The notes under the pieces were generated by a model. It had not been told where the DNA came from and did not search any database. It saw only the letters and a program-made list of their open reading frames with translations. From Actinomyces vulturis (GTDB lineage Bacteria > Actinomycetota > Actinomycetes > Actinomycetales > Actinomycetaceae), in NCBI RefSeq assembly GCF_001687305.1, contig NZ_KV700386.1, forward strand, positions 124,001 through 188,000: a stretch of DNA of 64,000 nt, written 5' to 3'. Positions 50,142 through 58,583 of this stretch are shown piece after piece (positions within the stretch are counted from its first letter, which is position 1; each line of letters starts with the position of its first letter). The position numbers and the translations under genes are program-made.

Positions 50142-50972
50142 ATGAACGAAAGCGTCGTGGACATAGCCCGCGTTCGTGCTGCCGTTCATCAGCGTCAACA
50201 ACAGATCAGTCTTGATGATCTGAAGGAAAAAGAGCAGCGCATTGCCGGAGCGCGTCCTGTCCTTGATACCTTGCGGCGTTCGCGATCAACGGTTCACGTC
50301 ATCGCTGAAGTTAAGCGAGCAACTGCCACATTCGCCGACATTAGTGGTGTGGGGGACCCCGGTATGCTGGCCCGATTCTACGAATCTGGGGGAGCGGTGG
50401 CAGTCAGTGTGGTTACCGAGTGTACGCGTTACCGTGGCTCATTGACCGATCTTGATGCCGTCCGATCAGCTGTAGATGCTCCTGTTCTAGTCAATGACAT
50501 GATTGTCACCCCTTATCAGGTCCATGAGGCGCGTGCCCACGGAGCTGACCTTATTCTTCTTAAAGTGCGAGCCCTGCCACACATCGCTTTAGAATCTTTG
50601 ATTGAACGGACCCATTCGTTGGGCATGGTTGCGGTCGTTGAAGCGCGAACTACTGGCGAAGCCATGATTGCTGTGGATTCTGGTGCTCAAATTATTGCTG
50701 TGGATGCCCGTGATCCGGTCACCTTCGATATTGAACGTAATCTGTTTGAGCGCGTAGCCCAATGCTTACCGCCTTCGGTGGTGTCTGTCGCTGAGGGTGG
50801 TGTTCGCGGACCCCATGACGTGATGGATTATGCTCGGGCCGGTGCCGATGTGGTAATTGTGGGTGAAGCAGTGGTCCGCTCTGCTGACCCGCACCAGTTT
50901 GTTGCCGAACTGGTTGCCGCAGGGGCTCACCCTGCACTTTGCCAGTCTGCGCGTTCTCGTCACGGAAGGTAA
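50142..50972 (+). CDS. TrpC-like TIM-barrel protein, divergent
   Basis: A 276-residue homologue of indole-3-glycerol phosphate synthase, immediately upstream of lgt, where actinobacteria normally have trpC-trpB-trpA-lgt. Family strands are clear: IAEVKRAT (Glu56, Lys58), YQVHEARAHGADLILL, VVEART (Glu167) and GEAVV. Yet the usual KxSPSxG is KRATATF, the catalytic Lys of the RKDF motif is Asn118 (LVNDM), NNRD is DARD and ESG is EGG. trpB and trpA are absent. It may be a relic with changed activity. The ribosome binding site GAGGGAAG is good. Confidence 0.82.
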   Translation: MNESVVDIARVRAAVHQRQQQISLDDLKEKEQRIAGARPVLDTLRRSRSTVHVIAEVKRATATFADISGVGDPGMLARFYESGGAVAVSVVTECTRYRGSLTDLDAVRSAVDAPVLVNDMIVTPYQVHEARAHGADLILLKVRALPHIALESLIERTHSLGMVAVVEARTTGEAMIAVDSGAQIIAVDARDPVTFDIERNLFERVAQCLPPSVVSVAEGGVRGPHDVMDYARAGADVVIVGEAVVRSADPHQFVAELVAAGAHPALCQSARSRHGR

Positions 50973-50975
50973 TCC

Positions 50976-51824
50976 ATGTCCCTGTCAGCCATGATGGCCA
51001 CCTCAATTCCTTCGCCATCTCAGGGAGTGTGGCACTTGGGCTCGATTCCTCTTCGTGCCTACGCGCTGTGCATCCTTGCTGGCATCATGGTGGCTGTCTG
51101 GTGGTCAGATAAGCGCTATCGTGCCGATGGCGGAGAAAAAGATGTGGTGCTTGACGTCTGCCTTGTGGCGGTCCCCGTGGGCATTATTGGTGCCCGCATT
51201 TACCACGTCATCACTAGCCCTGATGCCTATTTTGGTCCTCACGGTGATCTCACACGCATTCCCTTGATTTGGGAAGGTGGTTTAGGGATCTGGGGAGGCG
51301 TGGCAGCAGGTCTTCTTGCCGCATGGATTTACACCCGCAAGCGTGGCATCAATTTCCCTCAACTGGCTGACGCTGTTGCACCCACACTGCTCATCGCTCA
51401 GGCAATGGGCCGCTTTGGTAATTGGTTCAATCAAGAACTTTTTGGTGCCCCCACGACTAAACCTTGGGGCTTAGAGATCGATGTGGCCCACATGCCCTCC
51501 GGTTATGCTCCCGGAACGCTGTTCCACCCGACGTTTGCTTACGAAGCATTGTGGAATTTAGCCGGTGCCGCTTTCCTTGTGTGGGCCCAAAAGCGTTTCC
51601 ATCTTCACGGTGGCCGCGTTATGTGGTTGTACGTTGTGGTGTACACCAGTGGCCGTCTATGGATTGAGATGTTGCGTATTGACTCTGCCCAGCACATTTT
51701 TGGTCTTCGTCTCAACGTATGGACTTCGCTTATTGTGCTGAGTGTTGGCCTGATCGGTTTTGTTTTCACCGGTATGCGTCAGCGTGCCCAGGAAGTAGAA
51801 CCCTCCGAATTAGTCACACGGTAA
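50976..51824 (+). CDS. lgt: Prolipoprotein diacylglyceryl transferase
   Basis: A 282-residue integral membrane enzyme that transfers diacylglycerol from phosphatidylglycerol to the lipobox cysteine of prolipoproteins. Seen: IPLRAYALCILAG, GGLGIWGGVAAG, and the signature MGRFGNWFNQELFG with the conserved Arg and Asn residues; about seven hydrophobic segments. GGAAGG precedes the ATG and the gene starts 3 bases after the TrpC-like stop, so the two are cotranscribed. Confidence 0.93.
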   Translation: MSLSAMMATSIPSPSQGVWHLGSIPLRAYALCILAGIMVAVWWSDKRYRADGGEKDVVLDVCLVAVPVGIIGARIYHVITSPDAYFGPHGDLTRIPLIWEGGLGIWGGVAAGLLAAWIYTRKRGINFPQLADAVAPTLLIAQAMGRFGNWFNQELFGAPTTKPWGLEIDVAHMPSGYAPGTLFHPTFAYEALWNLAGAAFLVWAQKRFHLHGGRVMWLYVVVYTSGRLWIEMLRIDSAQHIFGLRLNVWTSLIVLSVGLIGFVFTGMRQRAQEVEPSELVTR

Positions 51825-51944
51825 ACCCGGTTTTTCTCACAGCTCGTGCGCGGTGTGTCATCACTGAGCAAGCCTGGCGTTCGACACCATGAAATTGAAC
51901 GTGTGACATAGGGAAATTAACGTGCCTTAGGTACTTTCGTGCCC

Positions 51945-51950
51945 TAGGCT
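51945..51950 (+). promoter_or_regulatory. -10 hexamer TAGGCT, leaderless pyk
   Basis: TAGGCT ends 6 bases before the ATG at 51957. No ribosome binding site. Confidence 0.6.
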
Positions 51951-51956
51951 TAGGGT

Positions 51957-53384
51957 ATGCGTAGAGCCAAAATTGTGTGCACCCTAGGTCCGGCCACAGA
52001 CTCGCCCGAACAGGTGCAAGCCCTTGTCGATGCCGGAATGAATGTGGCACGCATCAACCGTAGCCACGGTCGTGCAGAAGACCAAGAAGTAGTTATTGAG
52101 CGCATTCGCGCCGCCGCTGAAGCATCCGGCCGTTCAGTGGCAGTCCTCGTTGACCTCCAGGGGCCGAAGATCCGCCTGGGCCGATTCATCAATGACCAGA
52201 AGGTTATGCTCCATAAAGGTGATGAATTCACCATCACCACTGACGATGTTTTAGGAAACGTTAAGCGTTGCTCCACCACTTTTAAAGGCCTCCCGGGCGA
52301 CTGCCGTCCTGGCGATCGTCTCCTCATTGACGATGGAAACGTCGCTGTTCGCGTCACTGCCGTGACGGATACGGATGTAGTCACCCGTGTTGAGGTTCCC
52401 GGCTATGTTTCCAACAACAAGGGCATTAACCTGCCCGGTGTCGCTGTGAGTGTTCCAGCCCTCAGCGAGAAGGATCGTGAAGATCTTCGCTGGGCCATCC
52501 GCATCGGCGCGGACCTTATTGCTCTGTCATTCGTTCGTAATGCCCAGGACATTGAAGACGTTCACCAGATCATGGATGAAGAAGGAATGCGACTTCCTGT
52601 CTTTGCCAAGATCGAAAAGCCTCAGGCCGTGGACAATCTCCTCGATATCGTCGAAACTTTCGACGGCATTATGGTGGCCCGTGGCGACCTGGGTGTGGAA
52701 ATGCCCCTTGAAGCGGTGCCGCTGGTTCAAAAGCGCGCCATCGAACTGGCACGTCGCAACGCCAAGCCCGTTATCGTGGCAACTCAGGTTCTTGAATCCA
52801 TGATTCACAACCCCCGACCAACTCGTGCAGAAGCTTCCGACTGTGCTAACGCTATTCTTGATGGCGCTGATGCAGTGATGCTCTCGGGTGAAACTTCCGT
52901 GGGTGCCTACCCGATTGAAGCTGTGCGTACAATGGCACGCATTATCGAAAATGTCGAGGAAAACGGTGGCGAACGCATCGCTCCTCTCGGCTCTCACCCC
53001 ACCACATGGGCTGGCGCTTTGACTCGCGCTGCTGCAGAAATGGGCGAACAACTTAACGTCGATTATCTGGTGACCTTCTCCCAGTCCGGTGACACCACTC
53101 GTCGTCTCTCCCGTCTGCGTTCACCCATTCCGCTGCTTAGTTTTACTCCGTTGCAGAGCACCTACAATCAGATGGCTGTGTCGTGGGGGGTTCAGCCTTA
53201 CCTTGTGCCCGAGGTGCGTCACACCGACGAGATGGTTGCCCAGGTCGATGAACTGCTTCAGGAAAAGAATCTTGCACAGCCTGGCGATCAGGTGATTATC
53301 GTGGCCGGTATGCCTCCGGGCACTCCAGGTTCTACCAACTCACTGCGTGTTCACACCGTGGGTACACCGGTCAACCTCGGCTGA
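51957..53384 (+). CDS. pyk: Pyruvate kinase
   Basis: A 475-residue glycolytic enzyme converting PEP and ADP to pyruvate and ATP. Seen: RRAKIVCTLGPATDSPEQ at the start, NVARINRSHG, the active-site signature VFAKIEKPQAVDN, MVARGDLGVEMP, VATQVLESMIHNPRPTRAEASD, and a C-terminal allosteric domain. Length is normal. Note NRSHG where most enzymes have NFSHG. It lies 132 bases after lgt, matching the mycobacterial order. Confidence 0.95.
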   Translation: MRRAKIVCTLGPATDSPEQVQALVDAGMNVARINRSHGRAEDQEVVIERIRAAAEASGRSVAVLVDLQGPKIRLGRFINDQKVMLHKGDEFTITTDDVLGNVKRCSTTFKGLPGDCRPGDRLLIDDGNVAVRVTAVTDTDVVTRVEVPGYVSNNKGINLPGVAVSVPALSEKDREDLRWAIRIGADLIALSFVRNAQDIEDVHQIMDEEGMRLPVFAKIEKPQAVDNLLDIVETFDGIMVARGDLGVEMPLEAVPLVQKRAIELARRNAKPVIVATQVLESMIHNPRPTRAEASDCANAILDGADAVMLSGETSVGAYPIEAVRTMARIIENVEENGGERIAPLGSHPTTWAGALTRAAAEMGEQLNVDYLVTFSQSGDTTRRLSRLRSPIPLLSFTPLQSTYNQMAVSWGVQPYLVPEVRHTDEMVAQVDELLQEKNLAQPGDQVIIVAGMPPGTPGSTNSLRVHTVGTPVNLG

Positions 53385-53397
53385 CACTCATGGCCTG

Positions 53398-53420
53398 AGT
53401 AAGTTCATCGTGAACTTACT
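53398..53420 (+). terminator. First hairpin after pyk
   Basis: Perfect 10-bp stem with TCG loop, 13 bases after the pyk stop; a stronger hairpin follows. Confidence 0.5.
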
Positions 53421-53443
53421 GGCACTAATACGCATACCGCTTG

Positions 53444-53476
53444 GGCGGCAATGGGGAAGTTCTCCCCATTGCCGCC
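53444..53476 (+). terminator. Second hairpin after pyk
   Basis: Perfect 14-bp stem (53444-53457 with 53463-53476), 5-base loop. Confidence 0.75.
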
Positions 53477-53503
53477 TAGCAGCGTATAAGGCAAGGTGAA
53501 GGC

Positions 53504-53827
53504 ATGTTCTCCTTCTTCACCGCTCAACGTCACAGAACTAGGCATTCCACTGGAGAAACGCATCAGTCTGGACAGCGTTATCACCCACCGTCAGGCCAAG
53601 AGAGCCAAAAAAATCCCCAAAGCATAATGCCCACGATGCTTGCCGATGAACAATCGGCTGTTTACACCACGCAAGAAAAATCCCACGACCTGCATGTGTC
53701 GGATGGAGAGGCTATTCATACAGTCTATGACGAAGATAACACCGATCTTCCGTGTACTCCGGTGAGATGCCTAAGTGCACAAACGTCTTGTGCTCCAACC
53801 CTTGATTCCCCAGCGAGCCCCGAATAG
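53504..53827 (+). CDS. Hypothetical 107-aa low-complexity protein
   Basis: An open frame of 107 codons with a good AAGGTGAAGG element before the ATG. The product is polar, rich in Ser, Thr, Gln and His, without recognisable domain, membrane segment or signal peptide. Two nearby Cys and Pro-rich C-terminus are the only features. It could be a spurious frame; the gap would otherwise be about 500 bases. Confidence 0.4.
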   Translation: MFSFFTAQRHRTRHSTGETHQSGQRYHPPSGQESQKNPQSIMPTMLADEQSAVYTTQEKSHDLHVSDGEAIHTVYDEDNTDLPCTPVRCLSAQTSCAPTLDSPASPE

Positions 53828-53899
53828 CCCATCACCCCAGATTTCTTCACACAACCGGTGATGTGAGCACCGGCGGGACACAGAGGATGGGTGAAGAAG

Positions 53900-53936
53900 A
53901 CGGTGGGCCCGATGCCTAAAGCATCGGGCCCACCGT
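53900..53936. terminator. Terminator between 107-aa frame and tRNA-Leu
   Basis: Perfect 16-bp stem (53900-53915 with 53921-53936), loop CTAAA. It is 12 bases downstream of the tRNA on the minus strand and serves that transcript at least. Confidence 0.85.
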
Positions 53937-53947
53937 TGTGTTAACAG

Positions 53948-54030
53948 TGCCGGATGTGGGACTCGAACCCACACGCCCGTAAGGACAACGCATTTTGAGT
54001 GCGTCGCGTCTACCATTCCGCCAACCCGGC
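53948..54030 (-). tRNA. tRNA-Leu (anticodon CAA)
   Basis: An 83-base class II tRNA on the minus strand. The acceptor stem pairs GCCGGGT with ATCCGGC; the anticodon stem ACGCA/TGCGT encloses a loop with CAA, reading TTG; there is a long variable arm and a T-arm GTGGG-TTCGAGT-CCCAC. The discriminator is A. The 3' CCA is not encoded. Confidence 0.95.
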
Positions 54031-54135
54031 AAGGAGGCGTTCTCAATCGAACTGCTCAGTAACTGTAGCGACTAATGCGTCTTAAGTCCAACTAGAAACT
54101 CCACAGAACTCTCACGATTCACGGACACTAACCGG

Positions 54136-54164
54136 TTAAAAGACTTTCATAAGGTGAGTACACT
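54136..54164 (+). promoter_or_regulatory. Promoter of pdtaR, leaderless
   Basis: TTAAAA (54136-54141) and TACACT (54159-54164) are spaced 17 bases; the GTG start follows 8 bases later and no ribosome binding site lies near it. Confidence 0.55.
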
Positions 54165-54172
54165 ATGTATCC

Positions 54173-54874
54173 GTGAGCACTGAAGCAACAAAGCGTCGCG
54201 TACTCGTCGCTGAAGACGAAGCGCTAATTCGCTTAGATATCGTAGAAACATTAACTGACGCCGGATTTGAGGTTGTTGGTGAAGCCGCCGACGGTGAAGA
54301 AGCTGTGCGTCTCGCTGACGAATTTGACCCTGACCTGTGCGTGATGGATGTGAAAATGCCCGTCATGGACGGTATTACCGCAGCTGAGCGCATCCTTAAG
54401 AATCACTCCTGCGCCATCGTCATGCTGACCGCCTTCTCCCAGAAGGAATTAGTCGAGCGCGCCAGCGCAGCAGGAGCCATGGCCTATGTAGTGAAGCCTT
54501 TCACCCCCGCTGACCTCATTCCGGCACTCGAAATCGCTTTTTCCCGTCATGAGGAAATCCTTAGTCTCGAAAGTGAAGTATTCGATCTCACTGAACGCTT
54601 CGAAACTCGAAAGCGTGTGGATCGTGCTAAGGGACTGCTCATGGAGAAGATGGGTCTAACTGAGCCTGAAGCATTCCGCTGGCTCCAGAAGACCTCGATG
54701 AATCGTCGACTAACTATGCGCGAAGTCTCTGACGCGGTTATTGAGCAGGTCGGTGGGGGAGCTAAGAAAACTCCGAAAAAGACAAAAGCCCGCCCCGCTG
54801 ACCAAGACAGCCCAGACTCGGCAGTCAGCCCGGCGTCGTCTGATTCGGCAGATAGCGCTGATTCAGCAGACTGA
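54173..54874 (+). CDS. pdtaR: ANTAR-domain response regulator
   Basis: A 233-residue cytosolic regulator like Rv1626. Residues 8-125 are a receiver domain with Glu14-Asp15, phospho-acceptor Asp59 in LCVMDVKMPVMDG, and Lys in YVVKPFTPADL. Residues about 130-190 are an ANTAR RNA-binding domain (KRVDRAKGLLMEKMGLTEPEAFRWL), which in relatives binds paired hairpins in leader RNAs for antitermination. The C-terminal 40 residues are Lys/Pro then Ser/Asp/Ala repeats. The cognate kinase PdtaS is not in the window. Confidence 0.92.
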   Translation: MSTEATKRRVLVAEDEALIRLDIVETLTDAGFEVVGEAADGEEAVRLADEFDPDLCVMDVKMPVMDGITAAERILKNHSCAIVMLTAFSQKELVERASAAGAMAYVVKPFTPADLIPALEIAFSRHEEILSLESEVFDLTERFETRKRVDRAKGLLMEKMGLTEPEAFRWLQKTSMNRRLTMREVSDAVIEQVGGGAKKTPKKTKARPADQDSPDSAVSPASSDSADSADSAD

Positions 54875-54936
54875 ACGTTAGTAAGAACCCCCAACGGGTG
54901 TGAGCGCGTCGGAACGATGCTCACTCTTTCCGATTG

Positions 54937-55377
54937 CTAGTTCACCATCGTAAACATACTGCGCAAGGTGCCGGTAGCCATGAGGTTACCGGCACCATCG
55001 TGTACATCCACCCGATACAAGGCGCTTCGTGCACCACAATGAACAGGTGAAGCGGTCGCAGTGATCGAGCCTTCGCGAACCGCCTTGATGTGATTGACAT
55101 GCAGTTCCATACCCACGGGCACGTGTCCTTGTGGTGCCGCCTCACGAGCAGCCACGGAAGCAGCCGTCTCAATGAGTGCAGCGCTAGCCCCGCCATGAAC
55201 GATGCCTACCACCTGCAAGGCACCATCAACAGGCATCGTGACAACCGTGCGCTCAGCACTGCGCTCAAGTACGCGCATGTGGAGGGTTTCCATGAGAGTA
55301 CCGCGTTCTTGCTCATCCCATGAGGACTCGGCGGATGGTGAAAAATCGGCCTGGCTGGCAGCGGAGGAGTGGCTCAT
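54937..55377 (-). CDS. PaaI-type hotdog thioesterase
   Basis: A 146-residue hotdog-fold protein. LQVVGIVHGGASAALIETAASVAA is the family motif (HGG loop and catalytic acid Glu), followed by GMELHVNHIKAVREGSITATASPVHCG. It likely hydrolyses an acyl-CoA such as phenylacetyl-, benzoyl- or DHNA-CoA. Divergent from polA with only 14 bases between the two start codons. Confidence 0.85.
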   Translation of the reverse strand: MSHSSAASQADFSPSAESSWDEQERGTLMETLHMRVLERSAERTVVTMPVDGALQVVGIVHGGASAALIETAASVAAREAAPQGHVPVGMELHVNHIKAVREGSITATASPVHCGARSALYRVDVHDGAGNLMATGTLRSMFTMVN

Positions 55378-55382
55378 ACCTT

Positions 55383-55388
55383 TAGGCT
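55383..55388 (+). promoter_or_regulatory. -10 hexamer TAGGCT, leaderless polA
   Basis: TAGGCT ends 6 bases before the GTG at 55395 and 3 bases before the ATG at 55392. Confidence 0.55.
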
Positions 55389-55394
55389 GTCATG

Positions 55395-58370
55395 GTGAGC
55401 ACTCTTGACGCTACCTCCCAAGCCCAGTCCGCACGACTTCTCCTCATCGACGGCCATTCCATGGCCTTCCGTGCCTTCTATGCGCTTCCGCCCGAAGGAT
55501 TTACTACCTCCATGGGGCAGCATACGAATGCCGTGCATGGCTTCTTGTCCATGGTGCTCACCCTGGTGTCCACGGAAAAACCCACTCACATGGCCGTGGC
55601 ATTCGACTTACCCGGCGGCACCTTCCGCACCCGCGAATACACCGAATACAAGGGCACCCGCCCTGATACTCCTGAAGCATTTAAGGGGCAGATTGAACTG
55701 ATCCAACGCATGCTTTCCACTGTGGGCATCACCTGGCTCACTTGCGAGGATTTTGAAGCGGACGACATTCTTGCCACATTGTCCCGTCAGGGGCGCGAAG
55801 CTGACATGGACGTTCTCATCTGTTCTGGTGATCGCGATTCTTACCAACTCATCACACCGACCTCCACTGTGCTCTGGCCGATTAAAGGGGTTTCCACGCT
55901 TAAACGTATGGATGAGAAGGCTGTGGAGGACAAGTATGGCGTCAGCCCTACGCACTATCCTGACTTAGCTGCCCTGGTGGGAGAGAGCAGTGACAATCTG
56001 CCTGGTGTACCCGGCGTCGGTCCGAAAACTGCTGCCAAGTGGATCGCTCAGTACGGCGATTTGGAAGGCGTCCTTGCCCATGCGGACGAGATTAAAGGGA
56101 AAGCCGGTCAGTCCCTGCGCGATCACCGTGAGGACGTTGAACGTAACCGCCGCCTTAATGCACTCGTCGCTACTCTCGACCTGGGGGTGGAGGTCTCTCA
56201 CGACCTGACTATGCGCACTCCCGATTGGGAAGCCTTTAACGCACTGTGTGATGAATTGGAATTCCGCACCATCCGTGGCCGTACCGTCACTGTGCTTTCC
56301 AATGACGCCGCTTCTGTGCCTTCCAGCACCACCGGTATTGCTGAGGGGGGAAATGAGCCGGTTGAAGAAACCGCGAGGGACGCGGCGGCCAAGCAGGCAT
56401 CTCAAGAAAAGGCCCGCCAAGCAGCCATCCGCACCGCACTGGTCACCGATGATTTAGGGATCTCATTTGATGGTCTCAAGCGCCTGGAGAATCAGCATAT
56501 TGTGGTCAGTGAAGATTCTGGCCTGCTCGATATGTTTGCTACCGAATCCCAAGCTCCTGCCGTGCTCGACGCGATGGCCAAAGCTGGGGGAGTAGTCGCT
56601 ATCGATACCGGACGTGGCCTTATAGGTGACGGCCAGCCGTGGGGGCCTATCAGCCTCGTCAGTGAAGCGGGTGCTGTGGTCCTTGACCGCGATTTTGTCG
56701 CCATGGCCCGTGACGGCGAACTGGCTGGAGACGCTGACTTCCAATCTTTAGCAGCACTGGTTACCTGCGAGGACATTAACTTCGTAGCCCTCGATTCCAA
56801 GGCAGTGCGCCACGACTTGTGGGCACTCGACCTGGAACTTCCGGCCACATGCAAAGACGTCAGCATCGCTGCTTACGTGGGAGATCCTGATGATGGCGCT
56901 CTTGATACTGAAAAACTCTGCCAAACAAAGGGTGGGGTGGACCTTGCCGACCGCTGCGGAATTGATCGAAGCCGTCGCGGAAAGGCAGCCGTGGCTCAGT
57001 GGAGCGAAGAAGTCAGCAGAAACTATGGTGAGGGGGAAAGTCAACAGCTTTCTCGCCGCGCACACCTGGCCGCCCTGCGTGCTGCTGTCCTTCCTGACCT
57101 GTATGCGGCATTCGACAAACGCATGACGAATCGCGGTGCCACACCGCTGTATGACGACGTGGAGATGCCGGTATCTCGAATCCTTGGCGACATGGAACAA
57201 GCAGGCATCGCCGCGGATATGGATGAACTTAACTCCCGCGTGGAGCAGTTGCGCCAGCGCGTAGAAGCGGCGCAGGAAGGTGCCTGGGAAGCTGCGGGTG
57301 GCAAGAAGGTCAACCTCTCCAGCCCCAAGCAACTTCAAGAAATTCTCTTCGAAGACTTGAAGATGCCTCCTACACGCAAAACCAAGCGCGGATATACCAC
57401 TGACGCTGAAGCACTGGCCACCCTGTATGAGACCACCGGCCACCCCTTTCTCAAGAATCTTCTTGAGCACCGTGATGCGATCAAGTTGCAGCAAACCGTT
57501 GAGGGCCTGCGCAAAGCCGTGGCTGACGATGGACGCATTCACACCACCTTCCAGCAGACTGTTGCTGCTACGGGGCGCTTGAGCTCAACAGAACCCAACC
57601 TCCAGAACATTCCCGCACGCACCGAAGAAGGCAACCGCATCCGCGAGGCCTTCGTGGTGGGCCAGGGATACGAATCTCTCATGACCGCGGACTACTCCCA
57701 GATTGAGATGCGCCTCATGGCTCACCTGTCCGGAGATCAGGCTCTTATTGACGCTTTCAATTCCGGCGAAGACCTTCACCGCTATGTGGCAGCAATGGTT
57801 CACGGCGTGAGGGTGGAGGAGATTACCCACGAACAGCGTTCGCACATTAAAGCCATGAGTTACGGCTTGGCCTATGGGCTGAGTGCCTTTGGTCTGTCGC
57901 GCCAACTGGGAATTTCCGTGCCTCAGGCGCGTGCCCTGCGCGATCGCTATTTCGCACGTTTCGGCAAGGTCCAAGAGTATCTGGAAACTGTGGTGGCTCG
58001 CGCTCGTCAAGACGGCTTCACAGAAACGATGCTTGGCCGTCGCCGTTACCTGCCTGACTTGACTAGTGACATTCGTCCGCGCCGTGAGATTGCGGAACGC
58101 GCAGCACTCAATGCGCCGATTCAGGGAAGCGCCGCAGATATCGTCAAAGTTGCCATGATTCGCGTCGATGACGCACTGGTTGCCAATGAGTTGAAATCCC
58201 GCTTACTCTTGCAGATTCACGATGAACTTATCCTGGAGATTGCTCCGGGTGAGAAGGACCAGGTTGAGGCTCTTGTCCGTGAGGCCATGGAGGGGGCTGC
58301 ACAGTTGAGCGTGCCCCTTGATGTATCCGTTGGCGTGGGCCCCAATTGGAAGGCTGCTGCACACGATTAA
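55395..58370 (+). CDS. polA: DNA polymerase I
   Basis: A 991-residue family A polymerase for Okazaki-fragment processing and repair. Order: 5'-3' exonuclease (about 10-300; LLIDGHSMAFRAFYAL, EADDILATLSRQG, GVGPKTAAKWI), a 3'-5' exonuclease-like domain (about 395-570) with Exo I altered to AIDTGRG so probably inactive, and the polymerase (about 600-991; TADYSQIEMRLMAHLSGD, KAMSYGLAYGLSAFGLS, LLQIHDELILE). The GTG at 55395 is favoured by spacing from TAGGCT; ATG one codon earlier is possible. Confidence 0.95.
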   Translation: MSTLDATSQAQSARLLLIDGHSMAFRAFYALPPEGFTTSMGQHTNAVHGFLSMVLTLVSTEKPTHMAVAFDLPGGTFRTREYTEYKGTRPDTPEAFKGQIELIQRMLSTVGITWLTCEDFEADDILATLSRQGREADMDVLICSGDRDSYQLITPTSTVLWPIKGVSTLKRMDEKAVEDKYGVSPTHYPDLAALVGESSDNLPGVPGVGPKTAAKWIAQYGDLEGVLAHADEIKGKAGQSLRDHREDVERNRRLNALVATLDLGVEVSHDLTMRTPDWEAFNALCDELEFRTIRGRTVTVLSNDAASVPSSTTGIAEGGNEPVEETARDAAAKQASQEKARQAAIRTALVTDDLGISFDGLKRLENQHIVVSEDSGLLDMFATESQAPAVLDAMAKAGGVVAIDTGRGLIGDGQPWGPISLVSEAGAVVLDRDFVAMARDGELAGDADFQSLAALVTCEDINFVALDSKAVRHDLWALDLELPATCKDVSIAAYVGDPDDGALDTEKLCQTKGGVDLADRCGIDRSRRGKAAVAQWSEEVSRNYGEGESQQLSRRAHLAALRAAVLPDLYAAFDKRMTNRGATPLYDDVEMPVSRILGDMEQAGIAADMDELNSRVEQLRQRVEAAQEGAWEAAGGKKVNLSSPKQLQEILFEDLKMPPTRKTKRGYTTDAEALATLYETTGHPFLKNLLEHRDAIKLQQTVEGLRKAVADDGRIHTTFQQTVAATGRLSSTEPNLQNIPARTEEGNRIREAFVVGQGYESLMTADYSQIEMRLMAHLSGDQALIDAFNSGEDLHRYVAAMVHGVRVEEITHEQRSHIKAMSYGLAYGLSAFGLSRQLGISVPQARALRDRYFARFGKVQEYLETVVARARQDGFTETMLGRRRYLPDLTSDIRPRREIAERAALNAPIQGSAADIVKVAMIRVDDALVANELKSRLLLQIHDELILEIAPGEKDQVEALVREAMEGAAQLSVPLDVSVGVGPNWKAAAHD

Positions 58371-58583
58371 CGTGAGCAAACTTACGCGCCTATCAGCCTG
58401 ATAGGGATGCCTCTCAGTGGCGGATAATTCCGGTAAACCTGGTATCGTAGGCCAGGCATGCCCTAGAACCTCTGTATCTGAGGTTCAGCGGAGTGACTCG
58501 TTGGACCGGACCAACAGTGACAAAGTGGGGTATGTGGTAACTATTCGTCCGTACATTTAGTCCGTATTCGGAGCACCTACTCA
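58371..58583. other. Intergenic leader region of rpsA
   Basis: 213 bases with a 7-bp hairpin (GAACCTC/GAGGTTC, 58466-58486) and GGAG 10 bases before the rpsA ATG. It presumably contains the rpsA promoter, not pinned by me, and could hold an autoregulatory leader. Confidence 0.4.
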
